Shown piece by piece: positions 9,415-18,136 of a stretch of DNA of 64,000 nucleotides. The position numbers were made by a program, and so were the translations under genes. The DNA lies in assembly GCF_042180575.1 (NCBI RefSeq), contig NZ_CP170094.1, positions 1,240,001 through 1,304,000 on the forward strand, in the 5' to 3' direction. The notes beneath the pieces are model-generated. The model saw only the letters and a list, made by a program, of their open reading frames with translations, was not told the DNA's origin and did not search any database. The DNA comes from Bernardetia sp042180575. Lineage in GTDB: Bacteria > Bacteroidota > Bacteroidia > Cytophagales > Bernardetiaceae. Positions within the stretch are counted from its first letter, which is position 1; each line of letters opens with the position of its first letter.

Positions 9415-9476
9415 AATTTAATTCAAAGTAGATAGAAAAAGTATAAAATTGATTTTTGAAATAAAAAAATGTAGCT

Positions 9477-9764
9477 ATGGATTTATATTTCGAAATCAAA
9501 AGGCGTTTTCAAAAAGCAACTATTATTGAATTAGACACAGAGCCAAGCATTTTTGAAGTACAATTCAAGAATGCTGTTGATTCTGTGTTTATTGCTTTAA
9601 AAGATAAGGACAGGTTCACAGTTTCTTATCCTATTTTGAAACAAGATTATAAAAACAACCTCAAATTATCCAATCAAACTTCATCTGATATTTTACTGAC
9701 AGGAGTTATTTGGATTCTTTCTCAAATAGAAGAAAATGGAAAAGTAATTCCAGAGTTTATGTGA
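9477..9764 (+). CDS. Small hypothetical protein
   Basis: A 95-residue protein without signal peptide or membrane helix and with no family I recognise. It follows the paralogous lipoproteins on the same strand and has codon usage like its neighbours, which supports it being real. The ATG at 9477 follows an in-frame stop closely. It could be a small cytoplasmic immunity-like or regulatory protein, but nothing seen supports a specific role. Confidence 0.5.
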   Translation: MDLYFEIKRRFQKATIIELDTEPSIFEVQFKNAVDSVFIALKDKDRFTVSYPILKQDYKNNLKLSNQTSSDILLTGVIWILSQIEENGKVIPEFM

Positions 9765-9768
9765 AATA

Positions 9769-10038
9769 TTATCCTTCTATGGCTAAAATCATTCCCAAGA
9801 AAAACAACCAAACCAAACCCAAAATATTTATCATATAAATTCTATAATCTGATTTTTTTATCAAAAAAAGAACAAAACCTATAATTCCATTCAAAGTCAT
9901 CAAAATAGGAAAAGGAATAATTATAAGAATTACAGATTTACAACTGTTTGACTCAAAAGTAACAAAAAGTAATTTTGCAGCAACAAGCAAATTTATAAAT
10001 GAAACAATTAGAAAGTGGATTTTAGTAGATTTTTTCAT
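9769..10038 (-). CDS. Small membrane protein
   Basis: An 89-residue protein if started at the ATG at 10038 (MKKSTKIHF), or 103 residues from the ATG at 10080. Three hydrophobic segments fill most of its length, so it is an inner membrane protein. I prefer the internal start because a Lys-rich N-terminus directly precedes the first hydrophobic helix. It is convergent with the upstream small gene (stops only a few bases apart) and divergent from the next gene. Family and function are not recognised. Confidence 0.5.
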   Translation of the reverse strand: MKKSTKIHFLIVSFINLLVAAKLLFVTFESNSCKSVILIIIPFPILMTLNGIIGFVLFLIKKSDYRIYMINILGLVWLFFLGMILAIEG

Positions 10039-10091
10039 ATTTTTAAATACGCAATCTTGATTCAAATTGTTTTTACTCAAAAAATTTATTT

Positions 10092-10655
10092 ATGAAGGAA
10101 ATTAAATTATACAAATCGCTTTTATCAGCTTTTTATCTTTCTTTAGGTAGCTTAATATTTGTAATAGGTGGAGTTTTTATGGTTATGAAAGAAGGTTCTT
10201 TTATGGCTTGGTTTGCACTCCTTTTTTTTGGCTTGTGTACTTTCGTGGGCTTGGCTATAATGTTTGATAAAACACCTCAAATTATTATCAATCAGAAAGG
10301 AATTTGGTATAAGAAAGCAGTTTGGAAAAAACGTAATTATGAGGATATTATAGAATGGGAAACTATAAAAAATATTCATTGGTCTTCTGTAAATAATCAA
10401 AAATTTATCTGTCTGAATACTACTTCTTCAAAACCTAAAAAGCAGAATTCTATTCAGAAAAACTTAGGCAAATTAAATAAAGCAATGGGTTTTGAAGAAA
10501 CTAATATTCCTTTGGCAATGATAAAAATAGATGCCAACAAACTCGTTGATTTTTTGGGTTCAATGGTCGTTTCTAATGATTCACAAAGAGAGTATCTGAT
10601 TCAAAATTTTATTATTCCTGCTCCAAAAAACTTCTTTTCTAAGTTCAAATTCTAA
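10092..10655 (+). CDS. Two-helix membrane protein with PH-like domain (STM3941-like)
   Basis: A 187-residue protein. Two transmembrane helices occupy about residues 12-60, separated by a short hydrophilic turn, followed by a cytosolic domain beginning TPQIIINQKGIWYK and containing a WETIKNIHW block. This arrangement (two N-terminal helices, then a beta-rich domain with a conserved internal Trp) is that of STM3941-type proteins and related bacterial PH-like domains. The family has no established function. The spacing to the downstream TPR gene is about 20 bases, so they may be co-transcribed. Confidence 0.6.
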   Translation: MKEIKLYKSLLSAFYLSLGSLIFVIGGVFMVMKEGSFMAWFALLFFGLCTFVGLAIMFDKTPQIIINQKGIWYKKAVWKKRNYEDIIEWETIKNIHWSSVNNQKFICLNTTSSKPKKQNSIQKNLGKLNKAMGFEETNIPLAMIKIDANKLVDFLGSMVVSNDSQREYLIQNFIIPAPKNFFSKFKF

Positions 10656-10676
10656 GAATATTCTAACCTTACACGT

Positions 10677-12197
10677 ATGAACTCTACCAAAAAACCTTTC
10701 GACAGTTTGTCTCAACAAGCTAAAAGTTTGCTTTCTGTTTTGTCAGTCTTGCCGAATAAAGAAATCCATAGTTCTTTTTTAGAATTACATTTTTCTTTTG
10801 ATGAAGGCGAACAAAATATAGACTTGCTTAGTCCGATTTTAGGAGAAAATAGTGGAGAAGATTATATAAAATCAATGTTGATGTCTATTGGAAATCCAAG
10901 TGAAGAGTATGTAGATAGTCATATTGAAAAAGTACGATTAGAAAAAGGCAAAAAGTATATTGAAGAATCTATACAAGAATTGGTTAGTCAAGATTGGATT
11001 GAGAAAATAGCCAAAAATGAAACAGTTTATTATTTTCTATCACAAACAAACCGAACACAACTTTTAGAAACTCAAAAAGAACAAATTTGGAAACTAACTC
11101 ATCCATTTTTACAAAGTTGGGAATACAAAATGCAATCAGATACATTGCTAGACAAAAATTATGAAGAGTATGCAAATTATACAAAGCATTTTTTAGACCT
11201 TAATGAAAATCAAATTCCATTTTTGAATGTCGAAGAGGGAATTATTCAAGATGCTATTGCCAAGATTTGTAAAGAAATTGCTTTATATGCTTTTGATATT
11301 CCTAATCAAAAAGATGCTTTTTTCTTTATCGAAAAATCAGCTTTTCTTCAAAAGAAACTTACAGAAAAATTTCCTAATAATATAGAATATGAAGAAGAGT
11401 TAGGAACTATCTATGAAAAGTGGGGTGATATTCTTTATAAATCAGGGCATATCAAAACAGCTTTTAGTTTCTATAATCTAAAGATTGGTATAGCAGAAAA
11501 GTTAGCTTCTCTTTTTCCTAATAATGATGATTTTACATTTGATTTGACAGCTACGTATGGCTGTTTGGGAGAGTTGGATTTTGAAAGAGAAGAATATAAA
11601 AAATCGATAGAATGGTATGAGAAACAATCAGAGTATATTAAGAATACAGAAGGTCTTATGGAAGATGTAGATTTTTTGCATTTATTAAATGAAGCAACCA
11701 ATAAGTTAGCAGAAATAAATGATTTGAGGGGTTATCCAGTAATAGCAATAGAAAAATATAGAGAGAATTTAGAGTATTTGGAAGACTTACAGCTTAATTT
11801 TTCAGAAGAACTGACAAAAGAACAAGAGTTAGATTATGGAATTTCTTTAGGAGAAACAAATCAAAAAATAGGCGATTTTTATTATAAAAAAGGAAAACCT
11901 AAAATAGCATTAGATTATTACCAAGACCAAATAGAAACCTACAAATTTCTTATTGATGAGGCAAAGGAAATTGAAGGTGAACAAATAGATTATTTTCAAA
12001 ATCTGTTAGCTATCGGAATTGTAAAACTAGGAAAATGCCATAAAGTAATGGAGCAAAATAATAAAGCACTAGAATTATTTAATAAAGCTGAAAGTATTTT
12101 TGTAAAAATAATAAAAGACACTTCCGACCAAGAAGACAAAGAGACGTTTACTAAAAGTTTGGAAATTGTTCGAAAACTAAAAAATCAAATTGAATAG
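10677..12197 (+). CDS. TPR-repeat protein
   Basis: A 506-residue soluble protein without signal peptide. The N-terminal third is helical and not recognised; several tetratricopeptide-like repeats follow (for example YEEELGTIYEKWGDILYKSG, GETNQKIGDFYYKKGKPKIA and GIVKLGKCHKVMEQNNKAL). TPR arrays mediate protein-protein contacts. The layout resembles the C-terminal TPR parts of large NTPase sensors, but no NTPase domain is present here. A role in signalling with the neighbouring membrane protein is possible but not shown. Confidence 0.65.
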   Translation: MNSTKKPFDSLSQQAKSLLSVLSVLPNKEIHSSFLELHFSFDEGEQNIDLLSPILGENSGEDYIKSMLMSIGNPSEEYVDSHIEKVRLEKGKKYIEESIQELVSQDWIEKIAKNETVYYFLSQTNRTQLLETQKEQIWKLTHPFLQSWEYKMQSDTLLDKNYEEYANYTKHFLDLNENQIPFLNVEEGIIQDAIAKICKEIALYAFDIPNQKDAFFFIEKSAFLQKKLTEKFPNNIEYEEELGTIYEKWGDILYKSGHIKTAFSFYNLKIGIAEKLASLFPNNDDFTFDLTATYGCLGELDFEREEYKKSIEWYEKQSEYIKNTEGLMEDVDFLHLLNEATNKLAEINDLRGYPVIAIEKYRENLEYLEDLQLNFSEELTKEQELDYGISLGETNQKIGDFYYKKGKPKIALDYYQDQIETYKFLIDEAKEIEGEQIDYFQNLLAIGIVKLGKCHKVMEQNNKALELFNKAESIFVKIIKDTSDQEDKETFTKSLEIVRKLKNQIE

Positions 12198-12228
12198 ATT
12201 TTTATTCTAATTATTTTTTATCTTTTCT

Positions 12229-12236
12229 TATCTTTG
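12229..12236 (+). promoter_or_regulatory. Candidate -7 box for alaS
   Basis: TATCTTTG matches the TAnnTTTG consensus of the Bacteroidota sigma-ABfr-type promoters. Transcription would begin near 12243, at the edge of the inverted repeat that follows. No good TTG at -33 is visible, so the call stays tentative. Confidence 0.4.
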
Positions 12237-12243
12237 CTTAAAA

Positions 12244-12312
12244 TGTAGCAGACAGCTTCCAAGCTGTCCATACGTAGTTACAAACCTAACAGCTTGGAAG
12301 CTGTTAGCTACA
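12244..12312. repeat. 24-bp imperfect inverted repeat in the alaS leader
   Basis: The arm 12244-12267 and the arm 12289-12312 are inverted copies with two mismatches (22 of 24 bases). Each arm also contains its own small palindrome, AGCTTCCAAGCT on the left and AGCTTGGAAGCT on the right, so a cruciform or two alternative hairpins can form. It ends 20 bases before the alaS start codon and would lie at the 5' end of the transcript. Confidence 0.8.
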
Positions 12313-12332
12313 ATCGAACCAAAAATATAAAC

Positions 12333-14981
12333 ATGACAGCTAAAGAAGTACGCCAAACCTTTCTCAATTTTTTTCAAGAAAAACAGCATTTAATTGTTGA
12401 TTCTGCGCCACTTATTCCAAAAGGCGATACTACGCTGATGTTTATCAATTCTGGAATGGCACAGTTTAAAGATTATTTTTTAGGAAATGGAAATCCTCCT
12501 TCCAAACGAATTGCAGACACGCAAAAATGTCTTCGTGTTTCTGGAAAACACAATGATTTGGATGATGTCGGAATTGATACCTACCACCATACATTTTTTG
12601 AAATGCTAGGAAACTGGTCGTTTGGCGATTATTTCAAAAAAGAAGCTCTACCGTGGGCTTGGGAATTATTGACAGAAATCTATAAATTACCTAAAGAGCG
12701 TTTGTATGTAACTGTTTTTGAGGGAGATAAAGAAGACAAAACGCCTTCTGATAAAGAATCTTTTGCTATTTGGAAAGAAATTTTGGGAGGAGAAGAACAT
12801 ATTATTTACGGAAATAAAAAAGATAATTTTTGGGAAATGGGCGATGTAGGTCCTTGTGGTCCTAGCTCAGAAATTCATATTGATTTACGTACTGATGCAG
12901 AGCGTTTTGATGTAGATGGAAAAACATTAGTAAATGGAGATCACCCACAGGTCATCGAAATTTGGAATAATGTTTTTATGGAATTTGAGCGCAAAGCCGA
13001 CAAATCTCTTGTAAAACTTCCTTCGCAACACGTAGATACAGGAATGGGTTTTGAGCGTTTGGTTCGTGCTATCGAAGGCAAACAATCCAATTATGACACA
13101 GATGTTTTTACTCCCCTTATCAAAACCGTTGAAGCCCTTAGTGGCGTTTCGTATGGTGTAGATGAGAAAACAGATATTGCTATTCGTGTTATTTCTGACC
13201 ATATTCGTGCGATTGCTTTTGTGATTGCAGACGGACAACTTCCATCAAATAACAAACAAGGTTATGTAGTTCGTCGTATTTTGCGTCGTGCTGTTCGTTA
13301 TGGCTATACCTATTTGGATTTGAAAGAACCATTTTTGTTTGAATTAGTGCATATTTTGGCAGAACAGTTTGATGATACGTTCCCAGAATTAGACGCTCAA
13401 AAAGATTTTGTTGCAAGAGTTGTAAAAGAAGAAGAAAATTCGTTTTTGCGTACTTTAGAAAATGGAATTAAGCGTTTTGAAGAAGTAAAAAATCGAACAA
13501 AAGGAGATACAATTAATGGAAAAGAAGTATTTGAATTATATGATACATTCGGTTTTCCTGATGATTTAACAGATTTGATGGCAAGAGAAGCAGGAATGAA
13601 AATCGACACAGTTGGTTTTGAAAAGGCTTTAAATGAGCAAAGAAAACGTTCACAAAAAGATGCTTCTTCTGAAAAATCGGATTGGCACGAAATCCAAGAA
13701 GACAAAAGTGTAAATGTTGATTTCTTGGGTTACGATACACTTCAAGCAAAGGCAAAGATTGTAAAATGGAGAGAAATTACTCAAAAAGGCAAAACACTCT
13801 ATCAAATTGTGCTTGACCAAACGCCTTTTTATGCAGAAAGTGGTGGACAGGTTGGAGATAGAGGTTATATTCAAGCCATTGATTCAGATAATGAAAATAA
13901 TGGAGAAAAAATTAGTATCATCGATACGCAGAAAGAAAACGATATGATTGTTCATATCACAAAAAAATTACCTTCTAATTTCACAGCAAATTATAAAGCG
14001 ATTGTAAGTGAAACTTTAAGACGTTCGACAGAAAATAACCACTCTGCAACACACCTTTTACATGCAGCTTTGAGAGATGTTTTGGGAACTCACGTGCAGC
14101 AACGAGGTTCATTAGTTTCAGAAGATATTTTACGTTTTGATTTTTCTCATTTTTCTAAAATGACTGACGAAGAAATTGAAAAAATTGAAACTATTGTCAA
14201 TCAAAAAATTAGAGAAAATATTGAACTTCAAGAAATGCGAAATACGCCAATAGAAGAAGCCAAAGAAATGGGTGCAATGGCTCTTTTTGGCGAAAAATAT
14301 GGCGATTCGGTTCGTGTAGTTATGTTTGATAAAAAATATTCGGTTGAGCTTTGTGGAGGAACACACGTTTCAGCAACAGGGAAAATTGGTTTCTTCAAGG
14401 TTATTTCTGAATCTTCGGTAGCATCTGGTGTTCGTCGTTTGGAAGCTCTGACAGGAGAAAAAGCCTATAATTGGATTCAAGAACAAAACAAACTTGTCAA
14501 AGAAATTCGTTCGATTGTAAAAGGAAATAAAAACCTTAAAGACGATGTAAATTCTTTGGTAGAACAAAATGCTATTCTTTCAAAACAGATTCAAGAGTTC
14601 CAAGAGAAAGAAGCAAAGAATATCAAAAAGAACCTTTTGACAGAAGTAAAAAATGAAAACGGAATAAATATTTTGATTCAAAAAATTTCTATTCCGTCGG
14701 CAGATGCACTCAAAAATCTTAGTTTCGAACTCAAAAACGAAGTAGAAAATCTCTTTGCTGTTTTGGCTGCTGATATTGAAGGTAAACCACAAATAGCTGT
14801 TACTATTTCGCCAGAATTAGTAGAAGAAAAAGGCTTGAATGCTGGAAAGATTGTGAAAGATTTAGCCAAAAATATCAAAGGTGGAGGAGGTGGACAGCCT
14901 TTCTTTGCTACGGCAGGAGGAAAAGATTTATCTGGATTAGATAAAGTAGTTGAAGAGGCTTTTGAGATTTTGTATAAATAA
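12333..14981 (+). CDS. alaS: Alanyl-tRNA synthetase
   Basis: An 882-residue class II synthetase, close to the usual family length. It charges tRNA-Ala with alanine and edits mis-activated serine or glycine. In order: the aminoacylation domain with FINSGMAQFKDYF (motif 1 region) and HHTFFEMLGNWSFGDYF, a tRNA-recognition region, the editing domain with the zinc-binding HSATHLLH and CGGTHV motifs, and a C-terminal C-Ala/DHHA1 domain with GGGGGQP. The ATG at 12333 (MTAKEVRQTF) is chosen because the longer frame from 12294 would read through an intergenic inverted repeat and because the family starts here. Single gene, with a hairpin leader and two downstream hairpins. Confidence 0.97.
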   Translation: MTAKEVRQTFLNFFQEKQHLIVDSAPLIPKGDTTLMFINSGMAQFKDYFLGNGNPPSKRIADTQKCLRVSGKHNDLDDVGIDTYHHTFFEMLGNWSFGDYFKKEALPWAWELLTEIYKLPKERLYVTVFEGDKEDKTPSDKESFAIWKEILGGEEHIIYGNKKDNFWEMGDVGPCGPSSEIHIDLRTDAERFDVDGKTLVNGDHPQVIEIWNNVFMEFERKADKSLVKLPSQHVDTGMGFERLVRAIEGKQSNYDTDVFTPLIKTVEALSGVSYGVDEKTDIAIRVISDHIRAIAFVIADGQLPSNNKQGYVVRRILRRAVRYGYTYLDLKEPFLFELVHILAEQFDDTFPELDAQKDFVARVVKEEENSFLRTLENGIKRFEEVKNRTKGDTINGKEVFELYDTFGFPDDLTDLMAREAGMKIDTVGFEKALNEQRKRSQKDASSEKSDWHEIQEDKSVNVDFLGYDTLQAKAKIVKWREITQKGKTLYQIVLDQTPFYAESGGQVGDRGYIQAIDSDNENNGEKISIIDTQKENDMIVHITKKLPSNFTANYKAIVSETLRRSTENNHSATHLLHAALRDVLGTHVQQRGSLVSEDILRFDFSHFSKMTDEEIEKIETIVNQKIRENIELQEMRNTPIEEAKEMGAMALFGEKYGDSVRVVMFDKKYSVELCGGTHVSATGKIGFFKVISESSVASGVRRLEALTGEKAYNWIQEQNKLVKEIRSIVKGNKNLKDDVNSLVEQNAILSKQIQEFQEKEAKNIKKNLLTEVKNENGINILIQKISIPSADALKNLSFELKNEVENLFAVLAADIEGKPQIAVTISPELVEEKGLNAGKIVKDLAKNIKGGGGGQPFFATAGGKDLSGLDKVVEEAFEILYK

Positions 14982-14991
14982 TTAATAATTC

Positions 14992-15025
14992 AAACCTATA
15001 AGGTTTCTTAAAACCTTGTAGGTTT
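14992..15025. terminator. Hairpin after alaS
   Basis: AAACCTATAAGGTTT at 14992-15006 pairs with AAACCTTGTAGGTTT at 15011-15025 with a single mismatch, followed by a short run of T. It is a plausible first terminator for alaS, or a repeat of the same kind as the other intergenic hairpins. Confidence 0.6.
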
Positions 15026-15078
15026 TACTAGAAAAACTATTACTTTCTTTATTAAAAGCCCTACAAATAGAATTCAAA

Positions 15079-15121
15079 AAAACCTTCATTACTCTATCAA
15101 AAATAGAGTAATGAAGGTTTT
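15079..15121. terminator. Bidirectional terminator between alaS and the response regulator
   Basis: A 19-bp perfect stem (15079-15097 with 15103-15121) surrounds a 5-base loop, with A-rich and T-rich ends on both sides. It lies between two convergent genes, so it can end transcription from either. Confidence 0.85.
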
Positions 15122-15173
15122 AGTTTTACCGAAATAAAATCAGTTTTGGGAAGAGAATATCTTTTAACTTGCT

Positions 15174-15554
15174 TTATTTCTTTTCTAAATACGAAGAAAG
15201 TTTTTCTACTAAATCATCAAAGTTTACAGGTTTTTGCATATAGTCATTGATTCCTACGGCAGCAAAATCTGATGAGGTATAATTACGAGCATTTCCAGTA
15301 ATTGCAATAATTGGAATTTTAGACTTTTTAGGGTCGCTCATAGCACGAATTTTCTTAGCGCATTCCATCCCATCCATTTTTGGCATATTGATGTCCATTA
15401 ATATGGCATCAAAATCTTCCATTGCCATTGCTTCCAATACCTGCAAACCGTCTTTTGCCGTTTCGATTTCATAGTTTTGAAACTGCAACACTTTGCGAGT
15501 AATGTTTTGAATTACAGAACTATCTTCTGCAATAAGTATTTTTTTAGAACCCAT
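15174..15554 (-). CDS. CheY-like single-domain response regulator
   Basis: A 126-residue receiver domain only. The acidic pocket is E10-D11, the phospho-acceptor is D54 in the motif ILMDINMPKMDG, the conserved Thr follows in IIAITGNA, and the Lys is in MQKPVNF. Lacking an output domain, it would act by protein-protein contact, as CheY or phosphorelay proteins do. No histidine kinase is adjacent; the nearest kinase-related protein is the DHp-only sensor at 18.1 kb. Confidence 0.92.
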   Translation of the reverse strand: MGSKKILIAEDSSVIQNITRKVLQFQNYEIETAKDGLQVLEAMAMEDFDAILMDINMPKMDGMECAKKIRAMSDPKKSKIPIIAITGNARNYTSSDFAAVGINDYMQKPVNFDDLVEKLSSYLEKK

Positions 15555-15841
15555 AGTAAATATATTTGAATGATAAGATGGTAAATGAAAATTAGAAGTT
15601 TAAATATAATAATTAATTTGTTAATCAGTAATTTGAAAACTATCAAATACCGTACTAACCAATTCATAATTATTTTTTCTAGTCTTTTCTATAATTGTAT
15701 TTTATTGTGTTATTTTTTAACTCAAAAACAAAAATTAATTTGTTTGCTCTCACAATCTACACTACTTTTAGCAAAATGCAAAATTTTTTATTCGATTATT
15801 CTTATTAAATAAGTATAATAATAGATTTTTTCAAAAGTGTC

Positions 15842-17974
15842 TTATTTATGAATAACAATCCCCAATTCATTCGAAATTTGTATTTCTTGGGTTTTAAGTT
15901 CTTGATAGATAAGCAATAACTTTTCTATTTCCTCTTGGCTTTGATTGTTTGCTTTCTTGATTTTGCGTAGGTTTTCACTCAAAATTCCTTTTAAATATAC
16001 TCGTTTCAAATGCAAAATAGTCTGAGGAATAATACTGGCTAATTGTTGCTCTTCATTAGGAATGACAAGCTGCATACGTTTTTCCCAATTTGGACTAATC
16101 TGTGAAGTATTGGTCAAAAATCCTGTAACAATTTGTATTAATTTTTCATCATCTTCAATAAAATCAGTCAATAATTCTTTATGAGAAACTTTAATATTCT
16201 GAATACGTGCATTTTCATAAATAATTCGAAGCTGTGCATAAGACGGATTAAGTGACGGAATTTCACTTATTTCTTCCAAAATATAATCACAAATATATTC
16301 TCCTCCAGCAATGGTTTGATGTCCATAACGAATCAAAAGACGTGTAATTTCATCTTCATACTGACGAAAATAAGTAATTTCTCGTGTTTCTTTTTTAGAA
16401 TTTGATTGAGGATTTAAGGCAGCTTCTAATTCAGATAAATCAATGGCTTGTCCTCCAAACTCTTCGTAATAATTTGGTTCATTTTGTCCTCCTTGTTCAT
16501 ATTCTCCTCCATATTCTGAAGGTGGAAAATAGCCAAACTCATCAGCAGAAGAATTGCCTTGTGTATTATTCTGAGCAGAATTCTGACCAGAATTTTGATT
16601 ACTTCTATTTTGTTGTCTTTCTCTCTGTTGTCTGTTTTTATCTCTTTCCTGTTCTTTTAATTTTTGTTCTGCTCTTCGCTGAATAAATTTATTTGTTTCT
16701 AAAATGACATCTTGCTCACTTATTTCCATCCAATGTGCCAATTCTTTTGTCAAAAGTGAACGCTTAAAAACATCTGGCACAACAGCAATCGTCTGACAAA
16801 GCTCTTTTAATGCACTTGCCCTCGCCATTGGGTCATCTTTATCAGGAACTAAAACTTGATACTTGAAACGCAGAAAATTCTGTGCTTTGGATTCCAAATA
16901 ATTTTTAGCTTTTTCTCCTCCTTGTTCGGTTACAAATGTATCAGGGTCGTGTCCTTCTGGCAAAACAACAGCTTGAACATCTAAGCCTTGCTCTAAAATA
17001 ATATCAATTCCACGAATGGCAGCTTTCAGACCAGCTTTATCACCATCAAAAAGAAGTGTTATTCGGTCTGTGTAGCGTTTTAGGAGATTTATTTGTCCGT
17101 CTGTGAGCGAAGTACCCGAACTTGCCACTACATTTTCAATTCCTGCTTGATGCAATCCAATTACATCCGTATAACCTTCTACCAAATAACAATTTTCTTC
17201 TTTACGAATCGCATTTTTTGCTTGAAAAATTCCGTAAAGAATATGACTTTTTTGATAAACTTCTGTTTCTGGACTGTTGAGGTATTTGGGTTGTTGGTCT
17301 TTTTTTAAAGCTCTTGCTCCAAAACCAATCGTTCTGCCCGAAACGTTATGAATCGGAAACATAACACGTCCACGAAAACGGTCGTAATGTCTGTCTTCTT
17401 TCTTTATTATCAGTCCTGTATCTTCTAAAAATTGGTTGCTATGTCCTTTTTCGGTAGCAGCTTTCAAGATAGAATCCCACTCGTCAAAAGCATATCCTAA
17501 CTCAAATTTTTCTTGTGTTTTTTGGATAAACCCACGCTCTTTAAAATAACTTCCTCCGATTGATTTTCCTTCGTCTGTATTTTTGAGGTTTTCGGTATAG
17601 AATTTTTGAGCAAACGAAAGCACAATCAAAAGACTTTCTCGGTGTCTTTGTTCTTCTTTGGCTTCGTCGCTGGCTTCTCTTTCTTCTGGAATTTCAATAT
17701 GGTATTTTCCTGCCAAAAAACGTAAGGCTTCAGGATAACTCATATTCTCGTGTTCCATCACAAAGGTAATACTGTCGCCTCCTTTTCCACACCCAAAACA
17801 TTTGAAAATGCCTTTGCTTGGCGTAACGACAAAAGAAGGCGTTTTTTCTTGATGAAAAGGACAACACGCCTTAAAACTAGAACCTTGTTTTTTGAGCGTA
17901 ACAAAATCGCCCACTACTTCTTCAATATGGGAATTTTCTCTTATTTGGTCGATGATGTGGGAGGGGATAGACAT
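15842..17974 (-). CDS. dnaG: DNA primase
   Basis: A 710-residue bacterial primase that makes RNA primers at the replication fork. The N-terminal CHC2 zinc-binding domain (about residues 35-62) has CCPFHQEKTPSF and FKCFGCGKGGD; the Toprim catalytic core has VEGYTDVIGLHQAG and LLFDGDKAG. A Gln/Asn-rich low-complexity linker (about residues 435-475) precedes the C-terminal region that normally binds the DnaB helicase; this linker is longer than in well-studied primases. The TAATTTTG box lies only a few bases in front of the start codon and is weak evidence for a very short leader. Confidence 0.97.
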   Translation of the reverse strand: MSIPSHIIDQIRENSHIEEVVGDFVTLKKQGSSFKACCPFHQEKTPSFVVTPSKGIFKCFGCGKGGDSITFVMEHENMSYPEALRFLAGKYHIEIPEEREASDEAKEEQRHRESLLIVLSFAQKFYTENLKNTDEGKSIGGSYFKERGFIQKTQEKFELGYAFDEWDSILKAATEKGHSNQFLEDTGLIIKKEDRHYDRFRGRVMFPIHNVSGRTIGFGARALKKDQQPKYLNSPETEVYQKSHILYGIFQAKNAIRKEENCYLVEGYTDVIGLHQAGIENVVASSGTSLTDGQINLLKRYTDRITLLFDGDKAGLKAAIRGIDIILEQGLDVQAVVLPEGHDPDTFVTEQGGEKAKNYLESKAQNFLRFKYQVLVPDKDDPMARASALKELCQTIAVVPDVFKRSLLTKELAHWMEISEQDVILETNKFIQRRAEQKLKEQERDKNRQQRERQQNRSNQNSGQNSAQNNTQGNSSADEFGYFPPSEYGGEYEQGGQNEPNYYEEFGGQAIDLSELEAALNPQSNSKKETREITYFRQYEDEITRLLIRYGHQTIAGGEYICDYILEEISEIPSLNPSYAQLRIIYENARIQNIKVSHKELLTDFIEDDEKLIQIVTGFLTNTSQISPNWEKRMQLVIPNEEQQLASIIPQTILHLKRVYLKGILSENLRKIKKANNQSQEEIEKLLLIYQELKTQEIQISNELGIVIHK

Positions 17975-18136
17975 AGTACAAAATTACGAAAAAACTCTTC
18001 TCCATGAAAAATAAAACACCTAACAAAGTCAATTTTCTATCTTGATAAATTATTTCTCTGTCGAATAATTTAAATAGTTTTAGTATTTATTACTTTTTTT
18101 GTAAATTGATAGGCTTACTAACTACATTTTAAAAGA

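Noticed and set aside
12294..12332. Extended N-terminus of alaS
   Set aside because: The in-frame ATG at 12294 lies inside an intergenic inverted repeat; the family start is at 12333.
17979..17986. Leaderless promoter of dnaG (TAATTTTG just before the ATG)
   Set aside because: It matches the -7 consensus on the minus strand but has no -33 element at the right distance; such a box is frequent by chance in A+T-rich DNA.
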